From: JBNJFY01 sp051747265
GTDB lineage: Bacteria > Bacteroidota > Rhodothermia > Balneolales > Balneolaceae
Direction: 5' to 3'
Assembly: GCA_051747265.1 (NCBI GenBank)
Contig: JBNJFY010000006.1
Span: 175,725 to 239,724, forward strand
Length of the DNA stretch: 64,000 nt
Shown: positions 1-9,046 of the stretch, in pieces
Layout of the letters: every line of letters begins with the position of its first letter
How positions within the stretch are numbered: the stretch's first letter is position 1
The notes under the pieces: generated by a model
The model's database searches: none
Seen by the model: the letters and a program-made list of their open reading frames with translations, nothing else
What the model was told of the DNA's origin: nothing
Made by a program: the position numbers and the translations under genes

Positions 1-1314
1 TTCGGAATCCTGTTTATCGGTTTGGATTTTATCAAAAATGGGGTACCCAACATTGCCGAAAATCCGGAAATGTTCATGTTCCTGGACCAGTTCACCGAGT
101 TTGGGTTTCTCTCTATCCTTATTTTTGTGGTTGCGGGTACGTTACTGACCTTGGTCACTCAGTCTTCCTCAGCCGCTTCGGCCATTACACTGGTCATGCT
201 TTTCGAGGGATGGATCGACTTTCCCATTGCCGCGGCCATGGTGTTGGGCGAAAACATCGGAACTACGGTTACGGCCAATATTGCGGCGGTGGTAGGGAAT
301 GTATATGCCAAACAAGCGGCGCGCTTTCATTTTGTGTTCAACGTATTTGGGGTGATCTGGATGCTGGCCCTGATCCACCCGTTCCTCATGGGTATTGATA
401 TGACCATGAGTTATTTCATACCGGGATCGGAATCAATTTTACATGCCACAGATGAAATAGGACGGGGTAACGCGACGCTGGCCTTATCGCTGTTTCACAG
501 CACCTTCAATGTGATTAATGTGATGCTGATGATTGCATTTGTCCCTCGCATTGTGAAGTTCATAAAGAGGATCCAATCGGATAAAAAGGCCAAGGACAAG
601 CAACATCGTCTGCAATACATTTCTTCGGGCATGATGTCGTCACCGGAGTTATCCATTTCGCAAGCCCACAAAGAGATCGAGCTGTTTGCTAAGCTAATTG
701 AGAAAATGCACTTCAGCATGCAAGGCCTGTTGTACAACAAGCTGAATAAGCAAGAACAGTTTCTGAAGAAAATCGAAAAGCGGGAGAGCATCACCGACAA
801 TATTGAGCTGGAGATCGCCGAGTATCTGACTAAAATATCCAGTTATAATCTAACGGAAAGCAATACGCGCCGCATACGGGGCATGCACAGTATGATAAAT
901 GATCTGGAGCGGATTGGAGACATCTACTATCAGATGTCCAAAAACTATGAGCGTATGGATAAAGAAGGGAATTATCTGCCCTATATCGCGCTAGAAAAAA
1001 TCATCCAAATGATGGATCTGGTGCATGATGCCATTCGACATGTGCGAGAAAACTTAGCGCTTGAAATAGAAGAAATTGACTTGGATAAAGCCTTAGAACT
1101 TGAAGAGGCGATAAATGAATGCCGAGATGAGTTGTTGGAATTTCATTATAGTAAATTGGAGAACAACGAATACTCCAATAAAGTGGGTTTCGTCTTCCTT
1201 GATTATATCAACCGTCTGGAGAAAATCGGGGATCACCTATTTAATGTAAATGAGGCCATCGCCGGAGTAAAAGTAAAAGCCGCCTACGAGGAGGTTGTAG
1301 AGGAGCGAGGGTAA
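1..1314 (+). CDS. Na/Pi cotransporter family protein, 5' end cut by window
   Basis: The frame is open from base 1, so the N-terminal half lies outside the window and the TTG at 22 is not a real start. About 437 residues are visible. The motif QSSSAASA, the second Na/Pi-cotransporter (NptA/PF02690) signature, sits near residue 55 in a hydrophobic region with several membrane segments that runs to about residue 180. The rest, from about residue 225, is helical and charged and resembles a PhoU-like regulatory domain, the usual architecture of bacterial Na-dependent phosphate importers. It stands alone, followed by 345 bases of repeat-containing spacer. The family call is firm; the transported anion is inferred from the family. 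Confidence 0.9.
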   Translation, partial: FGILFIGLDFIKNGVPNIAENPEMFMFLDQFTEFGFLSILIFVVAGTLLTLVTQSSSAASAITLVMLFEGWIDFPIAAAMVLGENIGTTVTANIAAVVGNVYAKQAARFHFVFNVFGVIWMLALIHPFLMGIDMTMSYFIPGSESILHATDEIGRGNATLALSLFHSTFNVINVMLMIAFVPRIVKFIKRIQSDKKAKDKQHRLQYISSGMMSSPELSISQAHKEIELFAKLIEKMHFSMQGLLYNKLNKQEQFLKKIEKRESITDNIELEIAEYLTKISSYNLTESNTRRIRGMHSMINDLERIGDIYYQMSKNYERMDKEGNYLPYIALEKIIQMMDLVHDAIRHVRENLALEIEEIDLDKALELEEAINECRDELLEFHYSKLENNEYSNKVGFVFLDYINRLEKIGDHLFNVNEAIAGVKVKAAYEEVVEERG

Positions 1315-1659
1315 TTTTCAGACCGGCCAGCAAAACGATAGAATACCGGAGTGTGTCTAGCCCCAATGGTGCAAGCATCTACTTGGACCATGTTTTATAA
1401 CGCATCATTGAAAAGGATGGGGCACAAGTGATGCTTCACTTAACACTTGCACCAGGTTGGGGGGCACTGATCTACTGACCGAACCCCCATCATCAAACTC
1501 AGTGCCCGGAAATTTCAAAGCGCTCTAACTCCTTGGACACTGTAATCCCCCAAAATGCCTGTGCCATACACTTGCAGGGTGCTGTAATCAAGGGAGTGGC
1601 GTTAACATCTAAACCGACATATCGTATAGATTTGGTCAGTTTTAATAAAAGAATTCTCA
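1315..1659. other. Intergenic spacer with one dispersed repeat
   Basis: No convincing gene. It holds a copy of the dispersed ~100-bp repeat (1373-1456). Downstream is a G- and C-run-rich stretch and then an AT-rich segment just before the DUF5694 gene, where a promoter would be expected. I could not fix a promoter. Confidence 0.6.
1373..1456 (+). repeat. Dispersed repeat family A, copy 1 (internally deleted)
   Basis: Begins AAGCATCTACTTGGACCATG and ends in TTAACACTTGCACCAGG. Compared with copies 2 and 3 it lacks about 25 bases in the middle (the part containing AAGCTTTTCGCTGATG). Confidence 0.8.
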
Positions 1660-2484
1660 ATGTCGATGATGAATAGTAAGCTACCCACAGTCATAGTTCT
1701 TTCTATTCTTATCTCCATTCCCAGCCTGTTAATCGCTCAGTCAGATTCAGGGGGTGATCCAGAATACGATAACATTCAGGTGATGGTACTGGGTTCGTTT
1801 CATTTTCACCAGGTAGTAGACCAGTATGATGTGAAAAGCGAGTCCCATCAAAAGGAACTCAAGGCCGTCATTACGTCCATAGCTGATTTTAAGCCGGATA
1901 AAATTGCTCTTGAAGCTCCACATAAAGATGCAGCTCAGTACGACAGTCTATATCGATCTTATGTGCAGGGAAAACATGTCTTGACGCGTAACGAACGGCA
2001 ACAACTGGGTTTTCGAATCGCGAATAGGCTCAATCATGAAGAAATTTTTTCCATAGATGTTAAACAGCCTTGGCCATACGCCGAGATCATGCGCTGGGCC
2101 GAAGAACATAATCCACAGTTTTTGGAATTTTATTCAGCATGGAAAAAGGAGATGAGCAATATCAGCGATAGCCTGTACCAAGAGGCCTCACTTATGGAGA
2201 TTTTACGTTGGTTAAATAGCAAAGAATATCAGGATAAGCTTGCTGCAGTCAGATTAAGAAGATCCGAATTGGGAAAAGGAGAGAACTACGTGGGCGTCAA
2301 ACCTATGGCATCTTCGTATGAGCGAAATTTGAAAATCTTCTCCAACCTAGCCCGTGCGGCTCAATGGGGGGACCGGATATTGGTTATTTACGGATCCGGA
2401 CACAACTATTTCTTAGAAGAACTGGTAAGTTTGCATCCGGATATGAGCTTGGTAGACGTATCAGAATATCTTACCGCCAATTAA
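1660..2484 (+). CDS. Exported DUF5694-like protein
   Basis: 274 residues. The first ~26 form a Sec signal peptide (hydrophobic VIVLSILISIPSLLIAQ), so the protein is probably periplasmic. The body opens with VMVLGSFHFHQ and then KPDKIALEAP, the pattern of DUF5694, a family distantly similar to TraB/ChaN-type folds that carry histidines and acidic residues near strand ends. A late GSGHNYFL segment fits the family's C-terminal His motif. Its function is unknown and no partner is evident: the spacers on both sides are full of repeats. Alternative ATGs at the next codons would shift the start by only 2-3 residues. Confidence 0.75.
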   Translation: MSMMNSKLPTVIVLSILISIPSLLIAQSDSGGDPEYDNIQVMVLGSFHFHQVVDQYDVKSESHQKELKAVITSIADFKPDKIALEAPHKDAAQYDSLYRSYVQGKHVLTRNERQQLGFRIANRLNHEEIFSIDVKQPWPYAEIMRWAEEHNPQFLEFYSAWKKEMSNISDSLYQEASLMEILRWLNSKEYQDKLAAVRLRRSELGKGENYVGVKPMASSYERNLKIFSNLARAAQWGDRILVIYGSGHNYFLEELVSLHPDMSLVDVSEYLTAN

Positions 2485-2487
2485 TTC

Positions 2488-2596
2488 AAGCATCCCCTTG
2501 GACTATGTTTTATAACGCATCATTGGAAAGGATGTGCCTAAGCTTTTCGCTGATGAATAGGGCGCAAGTGACGCTTCGCTTAACACTTACACCAGG
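2488..2596 (+). repeat. Dispersed repeat family A, copy 2 (full form)
   Basis: Starts AAGCATCCCCTTGGACTATG four bases after the DUF5694 stop codon. Contains AAGCTTTTCGCTGATGAATA and GCAAGTGACGCTTCGCTTAA and ends in ACACCAGG. This is the longest uninterrupted copy and serves as the reference form. Confidence 0.85.
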
Positions 2597-2729
2597 TAGA
2601 GGAAAATTCAATATGGTCATACCGAGTGGAGCTTTGCGGAGCGCGGGAATCCCCGAATGTGCCTCCCGCAGTTCACGTGGAGATCGCCACGGCCTATCGG
2701 CCTCGCGATGACAGTATTCCCAAAGGTTC

Positions 2730-2824
2730 AAGCATCCCCTTGGACTATGTTTTATAACGTATCATTGGAAAGGATGAGCCTAAGCTTTTCGTTGATGGAT
2801 AGGGTACAAGTAACGCTTGCGCCC
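2730..2824 (+). repeat. Dispersed repeat family A, copy 3
   Basis: AAGCATCCCCTTGGACTATG followed by AAGCTTTTCGTTGATGGATA and GTACAAGTAACGCTTGCGCC. It is close to copy 2 through its first 85 bases and diverges at the 3' end. Confidence 0.85.
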
Positions 2825-2890
2825 AATAAGTGTTCCAGCAGGGCGAATGATTGGATTAGAGAGAGGTAGCCGCTGACTACAACATGCGTT

Positions 2891-3562
2891 TTAATCAGTG
2901 CGGCAATTGATAGGCTCCGTTTTTTTATATCGGCTAAAGATAAACCAACCTCCCCACAAGGCAGCAGACATTGATATTGCCGTATAGATGGCCGGCATAG
3001 GATTATCAATAGAACTTACGGATCCGGCGTACGCAGCAATTAACGCATAGGGGATGCTGCTTAATGACCAAGCCAAGATAAACTTGGAGAAGCTCATTTT
3101 CGTGATTCCCGCCAAGCAAGCAGACAATTCGGGGAAAATGGGTACGGCTCGACTCATCAGGATCATAGCAAACCCATAATTGTCGAACGTTAAGATGGTT
3201 TCGGTCCGACGTTCAGGATCTTTGATTAAAAATTTAAACAGCACATCTCCATATCTGTGACTCAGTAGATAGCCCGAAAGTCCAGCCATCATCATTCCGC
3301 TAATGGCACTAAGACCACCTAGGGGAAAACCGAGAAAAAATCCTGCTAAAAGGGATATGGTGAGTGTTGGAACGGCAACAAATAAATCAGCAAAAAGTAA
3401 TAATACGACTATGAGTGCCACATAAGCAGGGGAAAAATGATCGGCTAGATGCAGCCAATGTTCAATCTGCTCGATGGTTAGCATTCCAGTCAGATTAGCC
3501 ACCAAAAAAGTGGACGCAAACATCAGGGCCAGCACAAAAACTAATTTAATCAAATCTCTCAT
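2891..3562 (-). CDS. TVP38/TMEM64 family membrane protein
   Basis: 223 residues with an N-terminal membrane anchor, at least four further membrane segments, and a central SNARE-associated (PF09335) core. That core includes GFFLGFPLGGLSAISG and GLSGYLLSHRYG around residues 75-110, the Gly-rich re-entrant pattern of DedA/TVP38 proteins. The family acts in the inner membrane and some DedA relatives flip lipids; the substrate here is not known. It lies 32 bases downstream of the SDR gene on the same strand and probably shares its transcript. Confidence 0.85.
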   Translation of the reverse strand: MRDLIKLVFVLALMFASTFLVANLTGMLTIEQIEHWLHLADHFSPAYVALIVVLLLFADLFVAVPTLTISLLAGFFLGFPLGGLSAISGMMMAGLSGYLLSHRYGDVLFKFLIKDPERRTETILTFDNYGFAMILMSRAVPIFPELSACLAGITKMSFSKFILAWSLSSIPYALIAAYAGSVSSIDNPMPAIYTAISMSAALWGGWFIFSRYKKTEPINCRTD

Positions 3563-3594
3563 CAGGAATCGGTTGTAGGACCAGAAGGAAGTTA

Positions 3595-4338
3595 TTACTC
3601 GCCACCATCTTTAAGCATACGATCGGCAAATGAAGGGCTGATCCGGCGGAGCAGCTTTAGCCATTTTACTTTTCCAATGGGTATCTCATACTGATTTTCT
3701 TGAAACTGCTTGATGAATGACCGACTCAACTGGGCAGGAGAAATTTTACCGTTGCCTCGTCCCTTGGTCATGTTGGTATCAACCAGGGGAGGAAGTATTT
3801 CAAAAACGCTGACCTCGCTATCCTCCAACTGATATCGCAATGATTTAGTGAATATGTGTATGGCCGCTTTGGAGCCACAATAGACCGGAGCCTGTTTTTT
3901 GGGCGCAAGGGCCAAGGCGGATGAGATATTTACAATAGCGGGCTGATCATTAAGTCTTATGACAGGCAATAATAAACCGATAAGTGAAAGTGGAGCATAG
4001 AGATTGATATCCAATTCGCGTTTGATTTTATCAGCAATATGCTGTTCATCCGTATAATGATAATTGTACTGAATACCGGCATTATTGATCAGAATATTGG
4101 TGTCCGGATGTTTTTCTTCGACAAATAAGACTAGTTCCTCGAATTGCGTGCGATCAGCCAGATCACATTTATAGGGAATGACATTTTCCGACAAGGAACG
4201 TAGCGCGTTAAACTTGTTCTCATCTCGACCAACTGCAATAATTTGGTTGTTTCTGTACTTAAGAAACTCCTTGGTGAGTGCCTTTCCTATTCCGGCCGTG
4301 GCCCCGGTAATCAATATTTTGTTGTTCGCTAATTCCAT
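3595..4338 (-). CDS. Short-chain dehydrogenase/reductase (DltE-like)
   Basis: 247 residues. The Rossmann nucleotide-binding motif TGATAGIGKA is at residues 11-20, the NNAG strand near residue 87, the catalytic Ser near VNISSALAL, and YCGSK (YxxxK) near residue 153. This is a complete classical SDR using NAD(P)(H). The substrate is not predictable; the closest recognisable subgroup is the DltE/YdfG-like oxidoreductases. The Crp/Fnr-type regulator gene lies 86 bases upstream on the same strand and could control it. Confidence 0.85.
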   Translation of the reverse strand: MELANNKILITGATAGIGKALTKEFLKYRNNQIIAVGRDENKFNALRSLSENVIPYKCDLADRTQFEELVLFVEEKHPDTNILINNAGIQYNYHYTDEQHIADKIKRELDINLYAPLSLIGLLLPVIRLNDQPAIVNISSALALAPKKQAPVYCGSKAAIHIFTKSLRYQLEDSEVSVFEILPPLVDTNMTKGRGNGKISPAQLSRSFIKQFQENQYEIPIGKVKWLKLLRRISPSFADRMLKDGGE

Positions 4339-4424
4339 AAAGATGTGTTTGGTTGCAATGGATGTTTATGGAAAAGCTAGGCGGGGATTACCTCAAGCTC
4401 ATGTACATATGTAAATAAATGGAA

Positions 4425-5057
4425 TTACCTTCTGGAGGCTCGTATCCGGCTAAGTTGAGTAGGCGTAATCCCCAGGTGGGAAGCGATGTGATACTGAGGT
4501 ATGCGCTGTTCAATATCGGGATGTTGATTGAGGAAAAGCTCGTATCGTTCTGCGGCGTTTAGGGTAACCAGTTGGATTTCTCGGGTCTCTTTACGCACAA
4601 AAAACTGTTCCGCTAAAATTCGGGAAAGTCGTTCTACTTGTGGATACTCCTCATATAGAGCCACAAAGTCGGAATAACTAGCCTCTAACAACGAAACATC
4701 TGTTAGGCATTGAATATGAATTAGATTCTGTTGCCCGGAAATCAAGGAAGAATATGCTCCTACAAAAGAGCCTTCCGAAAAAAAAGTTTTGTTGTAATGT
4801 TCCCCGTCATCGGTCTGGTGATAGGCCCGTAAAATGCCCGCAACGACGAACCCCATCCTAGTTGAATATTCCCCAGCCTTTGCATAGTGATGTCCCTTAT
4901 CAAAATGTTTTAGCTCAAATAGACTGATCAGTTTAGCGAGGGTACCCTTATCAAATTTACTGATTTCAGCTACCCTATCTGAGAATATCTGTTTTGGATC
5001 GGTCACAAGTGGCTGGAGTTGAAGAATTAAAAAGCGGTAAGTATCCCCAAAGCGCAT
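4425..5057 (-). CDS. Crp/Fnr family transcriptional regulator
   Basis: 210 residues. A cyclic-nucleotide-binding beta-roll spans about residues 40-130 (YAKAGEYSTRMGFVVAGILR, then EGSFVGAYSSLISGQ), followed by the long dimer helix. The C-terminal DNA-binding part is short, with a helix-turn-helix in IASHLGITPTQLSRIR. This compact cNMP-binding plus short HTH form is common in Bacteroidota. No cysteine cluster is seen, so an Fnr-type iron-sulfur sensor is unlikely and the ligand is unknown. The adjacent SDR and TVP38 genes lie downstream on the same strand and are plausible targets. Confidence 0.85.
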   Translation of the reverse strand: MRFGDTYRFLILQLQPLVTDPKQIFSDRVAEISKFDKGTLAKLISLFELKHFDKGHHYAKAGEYSTRMGFVVAGILRAYHQTDDGEHYNKTFFSEGSFVGAYSSLISGQQNLIHIQCLTDVSLLEASYSDFVALYEEYPQVERLSRILAEQFFVRKETREIQLVTLNAAERYELFLNQHPDIEQRIPQYHIASHLGITPTQLSRIRASRR

Positions 5058-5128
5058 AATCGCTAAAATCGAAGCTACTCAACCCGTTATTATCAATCAA
5101 GGCCCCGATGGAAGTCTCCAAATTATTC

Positions 5129-5350
5129 AAGCGTCCGCTTACACCATGTTTATAACACATCGTTGGAGAGAATAGGCTCCAACTGGCGCACGTGTTACAT
5201 CCGGTATTTCCACTCAAATATTAGAGTACTGCTAGTAGTGTCTTGCTGGCAGAATCACTCAATCAGCACTAAGTCAAGGATGTCACTTGTGCCCAAGCTT
5301 TTGCTGATGGATGGGGCACAAGTGACGCTTCGCTTAACACTTTCGCCAAG
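5129..5350 (+). repeat. Dispersed repeat family A, copy 4 (interrupted)
   Basis: The left part (5129 to about 5180) matches the start of family A. The right part (from about 5292, CCCAAGCTTTTGCTGATGGA) matches its second half through TTCGCCAAG at 5350. The ~110 bases between have no match in the other copies, so the copy is either interrupted by an insertion or two partial copies were joined. Confidence 0.7.
5282..5326. repeat. Perfect inverted repeat, 13-bp arms
   Basis: GTCACTTGTGCCC (5282-5294) pairs perfectly with GGGCACAAGTGAC (5314-5326) around a 19-nt loop. The right arm belongs to family A. The left arm looks like an inverted partial copy of the same word. Confidence 0.75.
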
Positions 5351-5364
5351 GAGGGTTTCGGCAA

Positions 5365-5402
5365 CTGACCACGGGCGACGAACCACAGTCGTCCGTGGTC
5401 AG
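5365..5402. repeat. Inverted repeat of the GTCGTCCGTGGTC class
   Basis: CTGACCACGGGCGAC (5365-5379) and GTCGTCCGTGGTCAG (5388-5402) pair with one mismatch. A related, longer palindrome lies at 6704-6748, so the two hairpins bracket the LolC/E-type gene. Confidence 0.75.
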
Positions 5403-5460
5403 ACGTCCGTCGTCCATACAGAAAAAAAGGCTTACGAAAGTCACTCCTCAACAAAACCCA

Positions 5461-6687
5461 TCATCGCCCAAACGACAATACCTGAATAGGATCGGTCTTG
5501 GCGGCAATCCTTGCCGGTAACCAACTGGCCAGAGCGCAAAGGGCGAAGGTGACCACGGTGACCAACAGGAAGTCTAACCCATGCGGCTCAACGGGGGCGT
5601 AGGACATGTAGTAATTTTCTTCACTGAGAGGGATCAGCTGGTATTCGGTTTGCAGCCAGTAGAAGAGGAGGGAGATGCCGATACCCATGATCAGCCCTAC
5701 AGCGGCCACGAACAGGCCTTCCATCAGAAAGATGCGGCGGATGGATTTTGCCGAAGCGCCTAAGGTCTTGAGGATGCCCACATCACGGGTGCGTTCCAAC
5801 ACCATCATCAGTACGGTACCGATCAGGTTGAAGGCGGCCACGATGATCATCACAGCGATAATCAGGGGAATGGTCTGCTCCTGCAAATCAATCCAGGCGA
5901 AGATGTTGCGGTAGCGGTCGTAGATGGATTGCACCAGGTAGGGATAAACCAGCGCGTGGTTTACGGTGTCCGCGGTGGCTTGAATCTGGCCGGGCGGATC
6001 CACCATGATCTCCAAACTGGTGGCGTGGGCGCCGGGCATACCCAGCAGCTCTTGTACCTGACGGCGCTCGGCGATGGCGAAGACATCATCAAATCGGTCG
6101 ATGCCTGTGCTGTAGATTCCCCGAATCCGGAATTGCTTGATATCCGGTCGGTTGAAGGGCGAGGGGACGCCTTCCACTTTGTAGGTGGTGACCACATTGT
6201 TGAGGCCCACATCCAGCGTTTTGGCCAAACGTTTACCGATGATGATGCCGGCCAGCCCTTCTTCGTCGGTGGACAGATCGAAGGATCCCTCCACGATGTA
6301 GCGACTCAAATTGGTCACATCGCGCTCGCCGGGTACGCCTTTGAGCAGAGTGCCGGTGGCAAAATCGGGCGACTGTATCATCACTTCGCCTTCGTTCACC
6401 GGCTGCATGTCTCGGATGTTGGGGTAGCGCTGCAGATAGTTGGACAGGGTGTCCGATCGATAGAGTGGATCCGCGCCATAGGTCTGCACGGTGATATGCG
6501 GGGCAAAACCCACCACCTTATCCTGGATCACCGATTTAAACCCATGCACGATGGACAGGGCAATTAGCAAACCCGCCGATCCCACGGTGACCCCCACAAT
6601 GGCCATGATCTTGATAAACGACAAAAACCGCGAACCATTACGCTTCCCCCGGAAATATCTAAGAGCCAAATGCCATTCGTAGTTCAT
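5461..6687 (-). CDS. LolC/LolE-type ABC transporter permease (FtsX-like)
   Basis: 408 residues, the usual length. The first membrane helix (about residues 22-46, FIKIMAIVGVTVGSAGLLIA) is followed by a large MacB-type periplasmic domain. Three C-terminal FtsX-family helices (from about residue 275) include ERTRDVGILKTLGASAKSIR, the coupling-helix motif that docks on the ATPase. This is the LolC/E layout, so the protein probably extracts lipoproteins from the inner membrane with a LolD ATPase that is not in this window. The gene follows lysS at 65 bases, separated by a strong palindrome, so co-transcription is possible but may be attenuated. Confidence 0.85.
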   Translation of the reverse strand: MNYEWHLALRYFRGKRNGSRFLSFIKIMAIVGVTVGSAGLLIALSIVHGFKSVIQDKVVGFAPHITVQTYGADPLYRSDTLSNYLQRYPNIRDMQPVNEGEVMIQSPDFATGTLLKGVPGERDVTNLSRYIVEGSFDLSTDEEGLAGIIIGKRLAKTLDVGLNNVVTTYKVEGVPSPFNRPDIKQFRIRGIYSTGIDRFDDVFAIAERRQVQELLGMPGAHATSLEIMVDPPGQIQATADTVNHALVYPYLVQSIYDRYRNIFAWIDLQEQTIPLIIAVMIIVAAFNLIGTVLMMVLERTRDVGILKTLGASAKSIRRIFLMEGLFVAAVGLIMGIGISLLFYWLQTEYQLIPLSEENYYMSYAPVEPHGLDFLLVTVVTFALCALASWLPARIAAKTDPIQVLSFGR

Positions 6688-6703
6688 AAGCTAACAATTG
6701 ACG

Positions 6704-6748
6704 GCAGACGACCGACCACAGACGACCGTCGTCCGTGGTCGGTCGTCT
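6704..6748. terminator. Strong palindrome between lysS and the permease gene
   Basis: Two 22-bp arms (6704-6725 and 6727-6748) of the class GACGACCGACCAC/GTGGTCGGTCGTC pair with one mismatch around a one-base centre. There is no U-run on either side, so it is not a textbook intrinsic terminator. It could be a cruciform-forming repeat, an RNA-processing hairpin or a weak terminator. Confidence 0.5.
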
Positions 6749-6752
6749 GGTT

Positions 6753-8300
6753 CTAATCTTGTTCAGGGCGCATGAGGGGGAAGAATAGGACGTCGCGGAT
6801 GGAGTCGGAGTTGGTCATGATCATGGCCAGGCGGTCGATACCGATGCCCAATCCGGCCGTTGGCGGCATGCCGAATTCGAGCGCGCGGAGGAAGTCCTCA
6901 TCCAGCTCTTCGATAGCTTCCTCGTCACCTCCGGCACGCAGCTTAATCTGCTCTTCGAACCGCTCGCGTTGATCCACCGGGTCGTTCAACTCGGAGAAGG
7001 CGTTGGCGATCTCTTTGCCGTTGCAGATGCACTCGAAGCGCTCCACGAGCCCTTCTTTGCTGCGGTGCTTCTTGGCCAGCGGACTCATCTCAATGGGGTA
7101 ATCAGTGATAAAGGTCGGCTGGATCAACTGCGGCTCCACATACTCGCCGAAGATCTCATCAATGATCTTGCCTTTGCCGTAGCTGTCTTCCAACTCGATG
7201 TCCAGCTCTTCAGCTACTGATTTCAGCTCATCCAGACTCTTTCCATGCAGGTTGTGCCCGGTTTTGTTTTCAATGGCTTCAAACATAGGGATCCGCGGCC
7301 ACGGGCGTTGGAAATCAATCTCATTGTCGCCCACGGTTACCTTGGTGGAGCCGTGCAGTGTTTTAGCCACGTGCTCAACCATGGTCTCCACGAAATCCAT
7401 CATCCAGTTGTAATCCTGGTAGGCGACATAAAGCTCTACCTGGGTAAATTCCGGATTGTGGAAGCGGGAGATGCCCTCGTTGCGGAAATCCTTGGAGAAT
7501 TCATAGACGCCATCGTATCCGCCTACGATCAGTCGCTTCAGATACAACTCATTGGCGATACGCAGGTACAATTTCATATCCAACGCGTTGTGGTGCGTCT
7601 CAAACGGACGAGCGGTGGCACCGCCATAAATAGGCTGCAGGATAGGCGTTTCCACCTCCAGATAGCCTTTGTCGTTCATGAAATCGCGCATGGCCTGCAC
7701 CATTTGAGTACGCTGCTCAAAGGTTTTGCGCACTTCAGGATTTACGATCAAATCCACATACCGCTGGCGGTATCGCTGCTCGCGATCGGCGAAGGCGTCA
7801 TAGACTTTGGTCTCGCCGTCTTCTTCTACTTCCTTGGGGATGGGAATGGGGCGGAGGGTCTTGCTGAGCACCTCAAACTCTTCGGCGTGGATGGTCACCT
7901 CGCCGGTGCCTGTGCGGAACACAAACCCTTTGATACCGATGATATCCCCGATATCCAGCAGTTTCTTGAACACCTTGTTGTACTTGTCGCGCCCCAGCTC
8001 TTCGGTGGCCACATCATCGCGGCGAATATACACCTGGATAGTGCCTTCGCTATCCTGCAGATTGAAGAAGGAGGCCTTTCCCATAATCCGGCGGGTCATG
8101 ATACGTCCGGCTACGGAGACGCGCACTTTTTCATCGTCATCATCTTCTTTGACCCACTCCGGATGATCCAGAATCTGTTTACTGTGGTGGGTCACTTCAA
8201 AGTCGTAGGGATAGGGATCAACGCTCAGCTCTTTCATCTTCTCGAGCTTTTCGCGGCGCATTTCTTGTTGTTCAGACAGCGTGGGTTCAGCTTGACTCAT
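6753..8300 (-). CDS. lysS: Lysine--tRNA ligase (class II)
   Basis: 515 residues. The N-terminal OB-fold anticodon-binding domain covers about residues 55-165 (VAGRIMTRRIMGKASFFNLQ). Class II motif 2 is FRNEGISRFHNPEFTQVE near residue 270, and motif 3 is GLGIGIDRLAMI near residue 485. The enzyme charges tRNA-Lys with lysine using ATP in the cytoplasm. Length and motifs are complete. The start MSQAEPTLSE is followed by the usual helical N-terminus. It is the first gene of a possible pair with the LolC/E-type permease, as in other Bacteroidota-like genomes. Confidence 0.97.
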   Translation of the reverse strand: MSQAEPTLSEQQEMRREKLEKMKELSVDPYPYDFEVTHHSKQILDHPEWVKEDDDDEKVRVSVAGRIMTRRIMGKASFFNLQDSEGTIQVYIRRDDVATEELGRDKYNKVFKKLLDIGDIIGIKGFVFRTGTGEVTIHAEEFEVLSKTLRPIPIPKEVEEDGETKVYDAFADREQRYRQRYVDLIVNPEVRKTFEQRTQMVQAMRDFMNDKGYLEVETPILQPIYGGATARPFETHHNALDMKLYLRIANELYLKRLIVGGYDGVYEFSKDFRNEGISRFHNPEFTQVELYVAYQDYNWMMDFVETMVEHVAKTLHGSTKVTVGDNEIDFQRPWPRIPMFEAIENKTGHNLHGKSLDELKSVAEELDIELEDSYGKGKIIDEIFGEYVEPQLIQPTFITDYPIEMSPLAKKHRSKEGLVERFECICNGKEIANAFSELNDPVDQRERFEEQIKLRAGGDEEAIEELDEDFLRALEFGMPPTAGLGIGIDRLAMIMTNSDSIRDVLFFPLMRPEQD

Positions 8301-8851
8301 GTAGTTGGTCGTCGGTGTTTATCAGTTACAGTTCAATTCAATGTGGTGCTGTATAAAATCGGTTCCCTAACCGTTTTCCGGGGGATCACGATTCCGATTT
8401 GATCGCTAATTGCAAATAGTCGCCTAAAATAAGAAAAAGGCAATAGAATTGTGAGCTTCGATTTTGGGACCCCTTACCGTCCGCGAAACTTCGGGACGGA
8501 GTTCTCTTGGGAGGGGAACGGTGTTTTGGGGTCGTTGGTGAGTTGGTCGCTAGTCGTGGAAAGTGGCAGGCAATGGACAACGCATGTTAACATGGCCTAG
8601 AAGTAACCAACCAGCTAGCACAAAACCGCCGATCCCATCTGGGGGGCTGCCCAACCGGTGAAGTGTTGAACTTGGGGCAGCTAATTAGCCACCGGCTGGG
8701 CTGAGGGGTCCTGTAATTTGAGTTCCTAAGGGTCGATGTTGTGTAAGGCAGGAAATTCATTCTTCGCCTAATGAACCGTAGAAAAATTACACACTAAGGT
8801 TTGTTATTTCTCCATGGAGCCGTAATTTCTTCTGTGATTTACCACGGATAA
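8301..8851. other. Intergenic spacer before the PPTase gene
   Basis: About 550 bases. An inverted-repeat-like segment near 8470-8530 (CGTCCGCGAAACTTCGGGACGGA) resembles dispersed intergenic repeats. A short minus-strand open frame here (8386-8580) has no family resemblance and is not called. Nothing else could be supported. Confidence 0.5.
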
Positions 8852-9046
8852 ATACCAGCCATCATCACACACTACATTCAACTAACCGGCTACACCTGGC
8901 CCGATCATCTGCTGATTGCCCTCAGCGGTCCCGAGGATCCTATCCATAAACAATACCTTATTCCCGCCGACCAACAATACGTACAACAGTTTGGGGATCA
9001 GAGTAGAATCGATGAATACAAACGTTCCAGGGCTTTAATTCGGCAG

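Larger units (their letters stand above)
2485..2890. other. Intergenic spacer built from repeats
   Basis: Two family-A copies (2488-2596 and 2730-2824) flank a ~100-base palindromic segment (about 2617-2720). That segment contains GTGGAGATCGCCAC and CTCGCGATGACA, words of the common intergenic 'GCGATGACA' repeats also present in the 319-bp tandem array. Short open frames here match only repeat sequence and are not called genes. Confidence 0.7.
5058..5460. other. Intergenic spacer with a split repeat and two hairpins
   Basis: 403 bases between the Crp/Fnr gene and the convergent end of the LolC/E-type gene. It contains family-A copy 4 (5129-5350), interrupted by about 100 bases; a 13-bp-arm inverted repeat (5282-5326); and a 15-bp-arm inverted repeat (5365-5402) of the GTCGTCCGTGGTC type. 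No gene is supported. Confidence 0.7.

Noticed and set aside
5929..6567. 212-codon open frame on the plus strand
   Set aside because: Antisense to the LolC/E-type permease gene; His-rich and without domain features. A shadow of the real gene.
7245..8402. 385-codon open frame on the plus strand
   Set aside because: It lies antisense to lysS, whose class II signatures are beyond doubt. The frame is an effect of codon bias in lysS and shows no family features.
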